The notes beneath the pieces are model-generated. The model did no database searches. It was given only the letters and a program-made list of their open reading frames with translations, and was not told the origin of the DNA. Below are positions 10,822-20,477 of a DNA stretch of 64,000 nt, in pieces (the stretch's first letter is position 1; every line of letters begins with the position of its first letter). Source of the stretch: Ursus arctos (Eukaryota; Chordata; Mammalia; Carnivora; Ursidae); the NCBI RefSeq assembly GCF_023065955.2, contig NW_026622863.1, positions 46,110,177 to 46,174,176 of the forward strand, read 5' to 3'. The position numbers and the translations under genes are program-made.

Positions 10822-10845
10822 AATAAAAAAGTAAAAACTGTACAG
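10822..10845 (+). terminator. POU2F2: Main POU2F2 poly(A) signal and likely cleavage site
   Basis: AATAAA at 10822-10827 is followed 10-20 nt later by 'gtaaaaactgtacag', and by a GT-rich element ('ggtggtgggtatgtgtgtgct') about 65 nt downstream. Confidence 0.65.
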
Positions 10846-11044
10846 AGAGAAATGCTGCCTGCTCTCCTGTGGTCTCCTCTCTGTTCTGGTAAGGGTGGTG
10901 GGTATGTGTGTGCTGCAGAGGGTGGAGGGGGGGTTGGCTTTGCCTCTGTTCAAACAGTGAATGTTCAGAAGTGAGGCCCGAGCCGTGTTTTCACCCATCA
11001 GAACCAAGTCTCAGAATTCAGGATGAATTCAAATTTCTGAATTC

Positions 11045-11190
11045 ACATCTCAGTTCTGCCATTTTATAGCTGTGTGACTTTTGATATCTGACCTTCAATA
11101 TCTTCATCTGTAACAATATGAACAATACCAGCCCTGTGGGGTTGCAAGAATTACATGAGATGACAAGTGCTGAGGACAGCTCTCTAGCGC
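11045..11190 (+). repeat. MIR-like SINE fragment
   Basis: 'cagttctgccattttatagctgtgtgactttt...atcttcatctgtaac...gggttgcaagaattacatgagatg' follows the MIR consensus order in eroded form. Confidence 0.65.
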
Positions 11191-12104
11191 ACGGTCTTCA
11201 TGAAATGAGAACTATGGGAAAGCCAGGAAGCCAGTGAGTCTTCCCCACTTCCATCCCCAGAGGACTATCAAGACCCTTAAAAAACAGTTGACTTTGAAGT
11301 TGTGTGGTGGTACAAGGTATGCTCTTTTTTGGAGTGACATTAACTCTCACTCATATTTTTTGTGCCCAGCTTGACTAGGTCATTTGGCAAGAACAATGGC
11401 TTTACAGGCCAGGCCATGGGCTGATCCCCAAGACCTCACCACTGAAAATCAGAAATGGCGTCAACAACTGGGTTTTCTCACTGGCATCATGTCTCCTTGT
11501 CACTGTTCCATCCCTCTGATGTATGCTTGGCACACAGATGCTGGGATTCTGCAAATTCGACAAGACGGGATGGGGGTGACAGGAGAAAGGAAAAGAACGG
11601 GAAGAGGAGTTGGATCGCTTAGGTAAGACGTATTAGCACTGCATTGTTTTGGCAAGATTGAAAAAAAAAAAAAGCACCTCTCCAACTCCCAAGACAAGTC
11701 AGTAGGGATGGGGAAGTGGGATGTTGGTATAGAGGAAGGCCAGTTGGTCCAGCCCCCTCCGGTAGGCTGGTGCGGTCAGAACCATACAGACCCAGGTTCC
11801 TTGTCACCCAGGCCATCCTGTGACAAGCACAGATAGTACACCTTTGACCATCCCCTTGCAGCCCCATGAATGTGCCCGACTGCTCCACATGCCCTTCCTC
11901 ATAGTCATACTTGGCCTTTCTCTTGTCAAGAGCGTAGTGGACACTAGCGGACCACTGTTGGGTTCCCTCGACTTTTCTTCTGTTTATTCAGCTTCCAGAT
12001 CCAACTAAAAATAGGCAGTGCAAGGCTCTTCTTAGAGGAGTCAGCAACCTGCATCAGAATTGGTGTTTGTTTATTTATCTGGGCGGGGAAAGGCAGAGGG
12101 AATC

Positions 12105-12294
12105 TTTTTTTTTTTTTTAAGATTTTATTTATTTGACAGGCAGCGAGAGAGGGAACACAAGCAGGGGGAGTGGGAGAGGGAGAAACAGGCTTCCTGATGA
12201 GCAGGAAGCCCGATGCGGGGCTCGATCTCAGAACGCTGAGATCATGACCTGAGCCCAAGGCAGACGCTTAATGACTGAGCCACCCAGGCGCCCC
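12105..12294 (-). mobile_element. Carnivore SINE (full-length CAN SINE, minus)
   Basis: It reads as poly-T, 'aagattttatttatttgacag', a body with 'gcagcgagagagggaacac', then 'gagccacccaggcgcccc' (head, reversed). Target-site duplications 'aggcagagggaatctt' (12091-12106) and 'aggcagagaatctt' (12295-12308) flank it. Confidence 0.95.
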
Positions 12295-12308
12295 AGGCAG
12301 AGAATCTT

Positions 12309-12427
12309 AAGCAGGTTCCACGCCCAGCGTGGAGCCCAATACGGTGCTTAATCTCATGACTTTGAGATCATGACCTGACTCCAAATCTACAGTAGGATGC
12401 TTAACCAGTGGAGTCACCCAGGCCCCC
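12309..12427 (-). mobile_element. Carnivore SINE fragment (minus)
   Basis: It retains the minus-strand body ('tctcatgactttgagatcatgacctga') and 'gagtcacccaggcccccc' head, but no poly-T end. It is older or truncated. Confidence 0.8.
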
Positions 12428-12539
12428 CTATTTATTTTTAAAGATTTTAAGTAATCTCTACACTCAACGTGGGGCTTGAACTCACAACGCCAAGATCAAG
12501 AGTCGCACTCTCTACTGACCGAACCAGCCAGGAACCCCA
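12428..12539 (-). mobile_element. Carnivore SINE, short type (minus)
   Basis: 'aaagattttaagtaatctctacactcaacgtggggcttgaactcac...gaaccagccaggaacccc' is the short CAN SINE form in reverse. Confidence 0.85.
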
Positions 12540-12570
12540 GAGCTGGTGTGTTTAAAATGCAGATTCCTGG

Positions 12571-12726
12571 GGGCACCTTGGGTGGCTCAGTCGGTTAAGC
12601 ATCTAACTCTTGATTTTGGCTCAGGTCGTATCTCAGGTAGTGGGGTTGAGCCCAAAGTCGGGCTCCGTGCTGGGTGTGGAGCCTGCTTGGGATTCTCTCC
12701 CTCCCTCTCTAGGAAAAAAAAAAAGT
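12571..12726 (+). mobile_element. Carnivore SINE (plus)
   Basis: Head 'ggcaccttgggtggctcagtcggttaagc' and an A tail. Target-site duplications 'aaaatgcagattcctgg' (12554-12570) and 'aaaatgcatattcttgg' (12727-12743) differ by 2-3 bases. Confidence 0.92.
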
Positions 12727-14533
12727 AAAATGCATATTCTTGGATCTCATCCAGTCCCATTTTGCTGGATCTGCATCTTTGGGGGGAACTGCCTCACCAA
12801 CATTAAAGTTCAAGAACCCTTCCCTGTCCAACTCAAACCCCAGCATCCAACAAGGGTTTGATTCTTGCCATCTTTTTTTAGGACAGTGGTTCAACTGAGG
12901 ACAATCAAGTTTCAGCAGGGTGATGGTGAACGATGAGTCTTGTTCATCAATGTGTTTGCACACATCAACTTTTCTCAGGGTGGGAGTCTAAAGTTTTCAT
13001 TAGAAACTCTTAAAAGGAACCACAGTTGAGGAAGGGTGATGACCCCACTGTCACAGAGCCATTCTTCTCTGCTGAATCTTGGTGTCAACCAGCACCCTTA
13101 GGGTTCCCTGCTCCCCTATTCCTGTCCCTTTTCTTGATTCAACCTGATTTTTATTGGGTTTGGCAAGGATAAAGCCTCCAATTGTTCTAAGCACTTATTT
13201 GATACAACTTTCAGGATTTTGCTGCTTTTCTTGGGAGGAGGCAGTCTGAGAATGAATCTCTACCCGGGGATTGAAGGGAATCTGGCATCGGGGCTAAGAT
13301 GGCTCGAGTCGTTGCTCCAAGGGCACGAGGTCACTAAAAGATGGTACCCGTGACCCACACACTCTGCTGGAAAACAACTGCTTAACAGGTAACTGCTCTT
13401 CATTAGGGCAGTCAGGTTATCAAACAGGTGATTTTTTTCTTTAAAAAAGTAAGGCTCAAGTAGTAAAGTTTCTATTACAGGTTAGGAGACTTGGCTTCTA
13501 GTCCTAGTCCACAACCTGTGGCCTTGGTAAGTCTTCCCTCTCTCAAGCCCTCATTTTTCACCTGAACGTAAGGCGAAACCAGTGTATTTCTCTGAGCCCG
13601 GTGCCCAGAGGCTACTGGACTAGTGAAGGGGGCCGAGAGTAACAGAGTCTGAGTGGGAGAGCTCTCAGGCCTCCCCTTCCCTGGTTTCAATAGTTTCCCT
13701 TCACCTCTCATTTATTAGGGGTTGAAATACAAATTTTCTCCAACAGACTGGAGTATGAAGTAACCTTGGCAGGGCTTATTTTTCTTGGGCTGAGGCTCTT
13801 AGAGACAAGACAAGCGTAGCAACTGAGCATTCCCACCAGTCACCATCTTCTTGACCCCCACCCCCCCAAGTATGTAGAAGGCAGCAGACTGCAGAGGAAG
13901 CATATGGGCGATTCAACCAGATGAAGCTAGGCTTAAATTCAAGTTCTATCCTATGTGGGTTGAATGACCGTGGGCAAATCACTCCCTGCTTCCAACTTCA
14001 GACTCCTTCCCTGCAAGGTGTTCTCACAGATAAGTGTGACTGTTACAAAAACATAAGAAAGTTCTTGAGACAAACTAGACAAACACCAGCTATCCACTCC
14101 AACCCCCCCTCTCCCCACGTCTGTTGGCTAAGCCAGAATTCAATTCTAGGTGGGTGTCAAGGTAGCTCTCCTTATGAGGCTGCCTACCCCCAGGATCTTC
14201 CCAACTCTGCAGTTGGGTCTGGTCCCAGGAACCACCCTCCTCTACTGCCCTGGAGATCATGCCTTTCCCAGACCTGCATTTGCCCTCAGGGATTTGTAGT
14301 GAGACCAGATGGCCTTGGGGGAGATGGCTCACATCAGGCCAGAAGTGGGGGGCAGAAGTGGTGAGAAAAAATTCTGAAGATTTTTCCAAGTGTTCCTGCC
14401 ACCAATTGAAACAACTTCAGGTTTTTCTATGGGGCTGTGGGGACCTCTAGTGGCAAGACAGCCACACTGCTTCCCCTCTAGCAGCAGGGTGAAGTCCCTG
14501 CTCCCTGAGCCAGACCCTCTGACTCCAGGTCCT

Positions 14534-14595
14534 CTTCAGTAAATGTCTACTGAGCTCCTACTACTTGCCAGGCCCTGTTCCGGATGCTGAAAAAG
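14534..14595 (+). repeat. L2/MIR-like fragment
   Basis: 'cagtaaatgtctactgagctcctactacttgccaggccctgttcc' matches the common 'atttattgagcacctactatgtgccaggcactg' ancient repeat text with many changes. Confidence 0.5.
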
Positions 14596-14645
14596 CCATA
14601 AAAAGTCAGCTCCCAAATTCCACCCCACACAGTTGGGCCAGACAA

Positions 14646-14920
14646 AAACATGTAAATGTTCAGTCTTTATTGACTGTTTCATCTTGGGGCCACCAGCACT
14701 AACAGGTGGAAGGTGGGGGTGGGGTGGGGCACCTTTTATGCATATCAAGGACCCCAGAGCGACCCCCTCGGAAGAGAGAATAAATCCAGTTACAGAACTT
14801 ATATGGCGGTTAGGAGAGGTGGAGGAAGGGGCACAGTATCTACAGAGACTTAAGAGGATGCTGGAGGACGTTCTTCAGCAACAGGGCCTGGGTGGCGCTG
14901 AAGAGGGAAAAGGGGCAGGG
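14646..14920 (-). other. ZNF574: ZNF574 3'UTR
   Basis: About 275 nt follow the stop codon on the minus strand, up to the likely cleavage site ~20 nt after AATAAA (14671-14666). No intron signal is seen inside it. Confidence 0.7.
14666..14671 (-). terminator. ZNF574: ZNF574 poly(A) signal
   Basis: TTTATT on the plus strand reads AATAAA on the minus strand ('gtcaataaagactg'), about 250 nt after the stop. The next minus-strand bases include 'catgtttttgtctggccc', a plausible T/GT-rich downstream element. Confidence 0.75.
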
Positions 14921-17611
14921 TCAGCCACTGATCTGGACCCCCTCGGCCTCAGCCAGAGGATAGATCTCAATGGCCTCCACCAGGGGCAGCGCCTCCACGG
15001 CAGTCTCCATGACGGCCAGACCAACGGCAGCCTCGGCTTCTGCCAGCTGCTGCCGCACGGCTGCCTGATGCTGCTGCTGGTGGGTCTTGCGGTGCTTCCA
15101 TAGGTTGGAGAAGGAGCGGTAGCTCTTGCCACAGTCAGGGCAGGAGTAAGGCCGCTCCCCCGTGTGAATGCGGCGATGCTCTGCCAAGCGCATGGAGATG
15201 GCAAAGGCCTTGCCACACACTTCGCAGGCAAAGGGCCGCTCGCCTGTGTGCAGGCGCCGGTGGTCCTTCAGGTGGGTACTCTGACGGAAGGCCTTGCCGC
15301 AGTCCGGACACGGGTACGGCCGCTCCCCCGTGTGGATGCGCCGGTGCACCTGCAGCGAGGTCTCTGTGCTGAACAGCTTCTTACACTCGCTACATTCCAG
15401 GCCCCGGCGGCGGGCAGGGGCGGCAGGTACTGCGGGGGCCGTGCCCCCCAGGGTGGTTGGGGAGGCAACCGGCGTGCGAGTGGCCCGGGGGGCTCGGGGG
15501 GCCGGGGGCTCCTTAGCCAGGACCTCGCCCGGCCCAGCAGCTGCATGGGCCGCCTCGTGCGCCTGCAATCGAGCCGCTGAGCCCACTTTCTTGCCACAGG
15601 TGCCGCACTCGAAGCGCCGGGGGGCCTGGGCCGCAGCAGCAGCACAGCGGTGCTCCCGGAGCCGCAATGAGGAAGGGAAGGCAGCCCCACAGGATGGGCA
15701 GCGGTGGGGCTGGCGGCCGGCATGGGCCACGAGCTGGTGCACCTCCAGCAGCCGGCGCAGCAGGAAGGAGCGGGGGCACTCGCGACACTTGTAGGGGTAC
15801 TCGCCCGTGTGATGGTAGCGGTGCATGAGCAGGCGGTAGGGGCGGTGAAAACGTACCCCACACTCCTGGCAGCGGTAGGGGAAGTGCTGGGCGTGCACCA
15901 GGCGATGCTGCCGCAGCGTGGAGCTCTGCGTGAAAGCCTTGCCGCAGTCCCCACACCGGTAGGGCCGCTCCCCTGTGTGTGTGAGCCGGTGGCGGGCCAG
16001 GTTGGCGGGTGAGTTGAAGGGCTTGGAGCAGTCTGGGCAGGGGAAGGGCCGTTCGCCTGTGTGTGTGCGCAGGTGGTTACGCACGTGGGACTTCTTCTTA
16101 AACATCTTCCCACAGATGCCACACTTATGGCGCCGCTCCAGCCGATGCACAAAACGCTGGTGCCGGGTCAGCTGTAAGGCCTTGCCAAACTCGCGGCTAC
16201 ACAGGAGGCAGCGGTAGGTGCCCGAGGCAGCTGGCCCTCCTGAGCTCTCTTCGGTCACAGGAGGCTCTGGCGCCTCGGACTCTCCAGTCTCTGCCGCAGC
16301 TGGCTCAGGGAACCCAATGACAGGCTCCTCGGGGGGAACCGGTGTGGTGGGCAGGGGGACGCCCCCCGCCCCGTGTGTACGCCGATGATACAGGAACTTG
16401 GTGAGGTTGACGAAGGTCTTTCCACATGGACACGAGTGCAGAGGATTTGGGGTGTGGGCTCGCCGGTGGGCTAGGAGCAGGGCCTCTGTGCCAAAGGCCA
16501 GGCCGCAGTCCACACACAGGAAGTGAGACTCACTGCTATGGTCTCCGAGGTGCTGGTCTAGACTGGAAGGGCTGGGGAAGACGCGACTGCACAGAGGGCA
16601 CTTAAAGACGCCCTCCCGATGACTCCGCAGATGCTGCTGTAGCTGGTGAGGTGAGAGAAAGAGCTGGTCACACGCGGAGCAAAAGAGCTCCTGGGTGGCT
16701 GTCCCGCCCGGCTCTCCACTGTTGTTCCTCCGGGCCCTGCGCCCCCGTCGATCACGCCCAATGGCTTCACCGTTGCGCAACTCATAACTGTGGTCAGAGG
16801 ATGGCAGGGGATCGGGCTGGGACACAGGCACCTCTGTGGGTGATGGAGTCAGGGTCTCCTGCTGCAAGGCAGGCTCTTCCGACTCTGGGACCGGGGCAGG
16901 GAAGTGGGTGGCCTGGTGCTCCAGGAAGTCGGCTGGAAGCTGGAAGAGCTGCGAGCACTCGGAGCACTTGTAGAGGAGCAGCTCCACCTCAGTCACCACC
17001 TCAGTGGTGGCGGCGGCGGCAGAAGGGACAGCTGCCCCTTCCCCACCCTCCTCTGCCTTGCGGTAGGAGTGCTCCACGGCCACACGGGCCTGGCCCACGG
17101 GGGGCCCCAGGACCACCGGGGACCCCAGGACCACCGGGCCCGGAGGCTTGGTGGGAGTGCCCCGGAGGTGTGTCTGCCGGTGGTTCAGCCAGAGCTCCTG
17201 GCTGGCGAAGAGAGCCTTGCAATCCACACACTCGTAGTGGATGGTACTAGAGCTCAGTGTGGGTGCCTTGGGTGGCGGCTCTGCCGGCACCGCCTCCGGG
17301 GGAGCCATCATCTTCAGGTGCAGCTCCTGGTGCTCCAGGAGCTGGCTAGGGGACATGAGCAGCTGTCCGCACTCCAGGCACTGGTACTGGCTCTCCTGCA
17401 CCAGGGTCTGATAGAGGCCCGTGCCGGAAGCTGCCTCCGTGGCCACCGTGACTCCAGGGTCAGCCACACCCACCAGCTCGAAGTGCTGCTGGGGCACGTG
17501 GGAGTTCTGGTGCATGAGCACCTCCTCCAGGGACCCATACAGCTGGTTGCACTCGGAGCAGACATAGCGGTGCTCAATGTACAAGACTGTCTCCTCGGAT
17601 TCCTCGGTCAT
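14921..17611 (-). CDS. ZNF574: ZNF574, 20-finger C2H2 zinc finger protein
   Basis: One uninterrupted 896-codon frame, the known length of mammalian ZNF574, starting ATG (17611-17609) with MTEESEETVLYIEHRYVC. About 20 C2H2 fingers are visible: four widely spaced ones in the first ~240 residues, four at about 310-425, seven at about 475-670, one at about 680-700, and four near 760-870 joined by TGERPY/F linkers. There is no KRAB or SCAN domain. Finger 8 has only one residue between its cysteines (SCPCGKTF), and finger 15 ends HRCA, so its last His is missing. The tail is Ala/Glu-rich. It is presumed a nuclear DNA-binding regulator; targets are not readable from sequence. The coding region is intronless, with an acceptor (CTTTTCACAG) just upstream of the ATG at 17632-17641. 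Confidence 0.97.
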   Translation of the reverse strand: MTEESEETVLYIEHRYVCSECNQLYGSLEEVLMHQNSHVPQQHFELVGVADPGVTVATEAASGTGLYQTLVQESQYQCLECGQLLMSPSQLLEHQELHLKMMAPPEAVPAEPPPKAPTLSSSTIHYECVDCKALFASQELWLNHRQTHLRGTPTKPPGPVVLGSPVVLGPPVGQARVAVEHSYRKAEEGGEGAAVPSAAAATTEVVTEVELLLYKCSECSQLFQLPADFLEHQATHFPAPVPESEEPALQQETLTPSPTEVPVSQPDPLPSSDHSYELRNGEAIGRDRRGRRARRNNSGEPGGTATQELFCSACDQLFLSPHQLQQHLRSHREGVFKCPLCSRVFPSPSSLDQHLGDHSSESHFLCVDCGLAFGTEALLLAHRRAHTPNPLHSCPCGKTFVNLTKFLYHRRTHGAGGVPLPTTPVPPEEPVIGFPEPAAAETGESEAPEPPVTEESSGGPAASGTYRCLLCSREFGKALQLTRHQRFVHRLERRHKCGICGKMFKKKSHVRNHLRTHTGERPFPCPDCSKPFNSPANLARHRLTHTGERPYRCGDCGKAFTQSSTLRQHRLVHAQHFPYRCQECGVRFHRPYRLLMHRYHHTGEYPYKCRECPRSFLLRRLLEVHQLVAHAGRQPHRCPSCGAAFPSSLRLREHRCAAAAAQAPRRFECGTCGKKVGSAARLQAHEAAHAAAGPGEVLAKEPPAPRAPRATRTPVASPTTLGGTAPAVPAAPARRRGLECSECKKLFSTETSLQVHRRIHTGERPYPCPDCGKAFRQSTHLKDHRRLHTGERPFACEVCGKAFAISMRLAEHRRIHTGERPYSCPDCGKSYRSFSNLWKHRKTHQQQHQAAVRQQLAEAEAAVGLAVMETAVEALPLVEAIEIYPLAEAEGVQISG

Positions 17612-17631
17612 GGCGGCAGCAAGGCCCTGGG
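17612..17631 (-). other. ZNF574: ZNF574 5'UTR part of the coding exon
   Basis: 20 nt (CCCAGGGCCTTGCTGCCGCC) lie between the splice acceptor and the ATG. GCCGCC directly before ATG is a strong start context. Confidence 0.8.
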
Positions 17632-20032
17632 CTGTGAAAAGAAAGAGGTGGGGACAAATCCCAGCTAAACTGCTGTTTCCCCCGTCCTTCTCAGGGACAA
17701 TTTTTTCCCTTTAGCACTCCCCGCCAAAACCTTGTATTTTACCCTCTAACTTCTTGCTTCCATTTACCAGTCCCAGCCCCCTCCCTAGCAATCCTTCCTC
17801 CCCTGAACACACAAGACTACCAAGCACAGAGCTTTCCCAGCAGTCCCTTCCCAGAATCTACCCCAAGTCTCACCTCTGAATCAATGTGCATCAAACTCCA
17901 CCCACCAGATCCTGGTAACCTGTCCAACCCCTCACCTCCCATGCCTCTCACCAGGCCCAGAGCCGCGCGCATCGCACGGGAACCTGTGTCCCCTGCACTT
18001 GAGCCTTCTTCCGCTGACTTCCTCTCCTTACCAACTCACTACCCCATTCCTGCTCCTCGGTGCCTGGGGGAGTCTTCACAGGCCCTAATTACTGCCACTT
18101 CTCCCAGCCCCCCTCCTCCTCTTCCCTCCTCTAGGTTCCTGACATCTTTTTACACCAGAGGACTCAAACTGCCCCAAGGACCTGCCACTTTCTGCGCATG
18201 GTACAGCCCTTCTCCTTTACATAGGCCTGTTACACACTGTCTCTCCCTCTGGTGCCCAGATCCCTCACATCATACTCGCCCTTCCCTCACCCAACTTGTC
18301 TCATGTTGGCCTAACCCATCACTACACCTACACTTTTGCCTCCGTGACCACTTCCCCATGATACCCACCTCCCCCTCTTCAAAGTACTTAAACTTCTCTA
18401 CAAATCAAAGCCCTCTCCCACAGCCCTAACCCGCTATCCAGAATACTCAGCCCCACTTCACAAAAGCCTAACCCTTTCTTCACACCTATATTCTACCCGT
18501 CACCCCAACTCGTGTCTTAGACACTCTTCACAGTAATTACTTCTTTACAATGAGACCTCACCTACAATTCTAATCCCCCCTGGGGTACCCAGATCCCCTC
18601 TTCTACCCCAACCACTACAGGGATGCTCCAGGTGCCTCTTCATATCAACCTCAGCCCCTCTTCTTTACAAAATGACCCCGCCTAACCCATTTCAGGGATG
18701 CCCAGATGTGGTCTTCACGTCAACTTAAACCCTTCTTTACAAACCCATGTGCCTAACCCATGCCAGGGACACCCAGACCCCCTTTCACATTAAAATACCC
18801 AAGCTTTTCTTCTTTGCAAAAAGACCCTTTCCCACCCTAGACCATTCTAGGGATGCCCAGATCCCCTCTTTATATCAGCATAAACCCCTCTTCTTTGCAA
18901 AAAGACCCAACCCTGCTCTAACCCATTCCAGGGATGCTCAGACCCCCTCTTCATAACTTAGTTTCTCTCCTTTGCAAAAGGATTCCAGCACATGCTCTAA
19001 CCCAATCCAGGGAGATCCAGACTACCCTTCACAAAGGCTTAAACTTTCACACATACTCCCCCCATTGCCCAAATCCCCTTTAGGAACACCCAGACACTAC
19101 CTTCTTATGCTGAACCCCTCCGCCCCCCAAGTTAGACAGAGGATAGCCAGGCCCCTCTTCCTCTCACCCTGGGGATACCCAGACCCCCAACTTCTTGTCA
19201 ACCTAACAGCTCATTCTCATTCCAGCGATACCAGGACCTTCCCCTACTTAGCACAGGGACCTTTCCACCACCCTAACCTCCAGGGATACCCAATTCCCAC
19301 TCTTCACCTTGACCTAATTCCCTGTACTTTTCAAAAACATTACCTCTACCCAACCTATCCTAGGGACACCCAGACATCCTTTTCACGTAACATAACCCTT
19401 TGCACAGAGACTCCTCTCAACCCATTCCAACGGTACCCCCCCAACTCCTCTTCACATTAATGTAACCCCATTCTCAATACCCGGACCTCTGCCTCAGCTC
19501 CAAATCCTCCCTCCAGGGATATTCGTTTGCTAATATCTTTTCACACCAAGCCCCTCTCCCTGGTCTAATTCCTTCCAGGCGTTAACTATGTTTATCTCCT
19601 TATATGTTAACTTAATATCCTCTTTTCTCACGCCCTAACCCCCTCCCCAGACACTCAAGCCCCCTCTAACCGACCACCCCGCTTCGGTCCTGGCAGGCCC
19701 CACCACCAGACCTTGGCCCGGATACCCCCTGGAGCCTGGGAGACTCTCCCCGGGGCAGCTCTAACACCTCCCTTCCCACCCAGGTCCCTCCCAGCCCCCG
19801 GCCCGAGCCCCGCCCCTCCTCACTCAGCCCAGCACACGACTCTAGCCCCCTTCCCCACCCGGCCCCCCGCCCGGCCGCCCGCGCGCCCCGCAGGCCGTTG
19901 GTGCTGCTCCGCCCTCCCCGCCCGGCGCGCGCCCCCTCCGGCCCTCAGTGCGCAGGCGGGGTGGCGTGGGGAGGCCGGGAGCGGGGGAGGGGGGGAGCCG
20001 GGCCGGCCTGTCGCGCGCCCGCCCGCACTCAC
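17632..20032 (-). other. ZNF574: ZNF574 intron 1
   Basis: The acceptor is at the 17632 end; the donor (minus-strand GTGAGTGCGGG) lies at 20032-20031. The plus strand is very C/T-rich. A degenerate tandem array occupies about 18540-19440. No coding frame is supported. Confidence 0.75.
18540..19440. repeat. Degenerate ~55-85-bp tandem array
   Basis: The phrase 'ccagggatgcccagaccccctcttca' recurs with changes at about 18582, 18619, 18694, 18764, 18849, 18930, 19009, 19081, 19139, 19171, 19225, 19278 and 19362. It is often followed by 'aaacccctcttctttgcaaaaagaccc' and 'taaccca'. Spacing is mostly 53-85 bp. The middle units (18660-18960) are the best preserved. It looks like an old minisatellite. 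Confidence 0.72.
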
Positions 20033-20200
20033 CCGCCTCCGCCGTCTCGCACGTCCCGGGCCTAGGCCCGGGCCGCCGCTCCCCTCGCGCGGCCACCCTA
20101 CCGCTGCGCCCTCTCTAGCTCCCGCCGTCGCCTCTCGTCTGCTCCGCAGCCTCGCTCTCGCCCCCAATCGCCCTCAGCAACGCCCCGCCTACCTTCCTCC
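20033..20200 (-). other. ZNF574: ZNF574 non-coding exon 1 (5' limit uncertain)
   Basis: The minus-strand donor CGG|GTGAGTG puts the exon end at 20033. A second possible donor, GAAG|GTAGGCG, lies at 20193|20192, which would give an alternative first exon. The upstream boundary is a guess from the CCAAT-box positions. Confidence 0.55.
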
Positions 20201-20229
20201 TCGGCCGCTCCGCGAACGGCGGAACGCGC

Positions 20230-20337
20230 CCAATCAGCGTCCGTCTGGCTCCTGCCGTTTGACCAATCGACGCTCACGTCTCTGAGCCTTGGGCCAATAG
20301 TATGGAGCGTCGGGATCCGCCGCAGTGCCTAACCAAT
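20230..20337 (-). promoter_or_regulatory. Cluster of four NF-Y (CCAAT) boxes
   Basis: CCAAT occurs at 20230, 20263, 20294 and 20333, spaced 31-39 bp apart (about 3-4 helical turns). A fifth lies at 20164. All are in the same orientation. Confidence 0.75.
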
Positions 20338-20469
20338 CCTCCAGCGATGTCCCCTCACGGGCCGGCCCCCGGGCTGATAGTGTCCGCCTCCTTAAGCCCC
20401 CTGGAGGATGCTCCTCCTCCAGCTTCTCGTCGACTCCGCCTGACGCCTGAAGAAGGGAGGGCAGCGCGG

Positions 20470-20477
20470 TGACGTCA
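20470..20477. promoter_or_regulatory. Palindromic cAMP response element
   Basis: TGACGTCA, the full CREB/ATF site, in CpG-rich DNA (cggTGACGTCAggcgg). Confidence 0.7.

Larger units (their letters stand above)
5536..10845 (+). other. POU2F2: POU2F2 3' untranslated region
   Basis: There is no further coding signal after the TGA. The ~5.3-kb stretch carries A-rich islands (about 5665-5930, 7045-7135, 7445-7520, 8262-8435, 8650-8690, 9314-9342, 9775-9910, 9980-10080), an AU-rich element near 10208, and an end with AATAAA at 10822-10827 plus GT-rich sequence after it. An internal AATAAA at 7104-7109 could give a shorter form. The extent is inferred from position and signals; no transcript data were available. 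Confidence 0.75.
10846..14645. other. Intergenic gap between convergent POU2F2 and ZNF574 3' ends
   Basis: No coding exon is seen. It contains a MIR-like piece (about 11045-11190), a nest of four carnivore SINE copies (12105-12726) inside an older repeat, and an L2-like fragment (about 14534-14595). Other parts show nothing I can name. Confidence 0.65.

Noticed and set aside
14435..14460. Possible CTCF-like 'ctctagtggca' near the ZNF574 3' end
   Set aside because: Only part of the core fits (GGT instead of GGC).
16904..17668. 254-codon plus-strand frame antisense to ZNF574
   Set aside because: This is a shadow of the finger codons. The product shows no domain and is Leu/His/Gly-rich as expected from reversed C2H2 codons.
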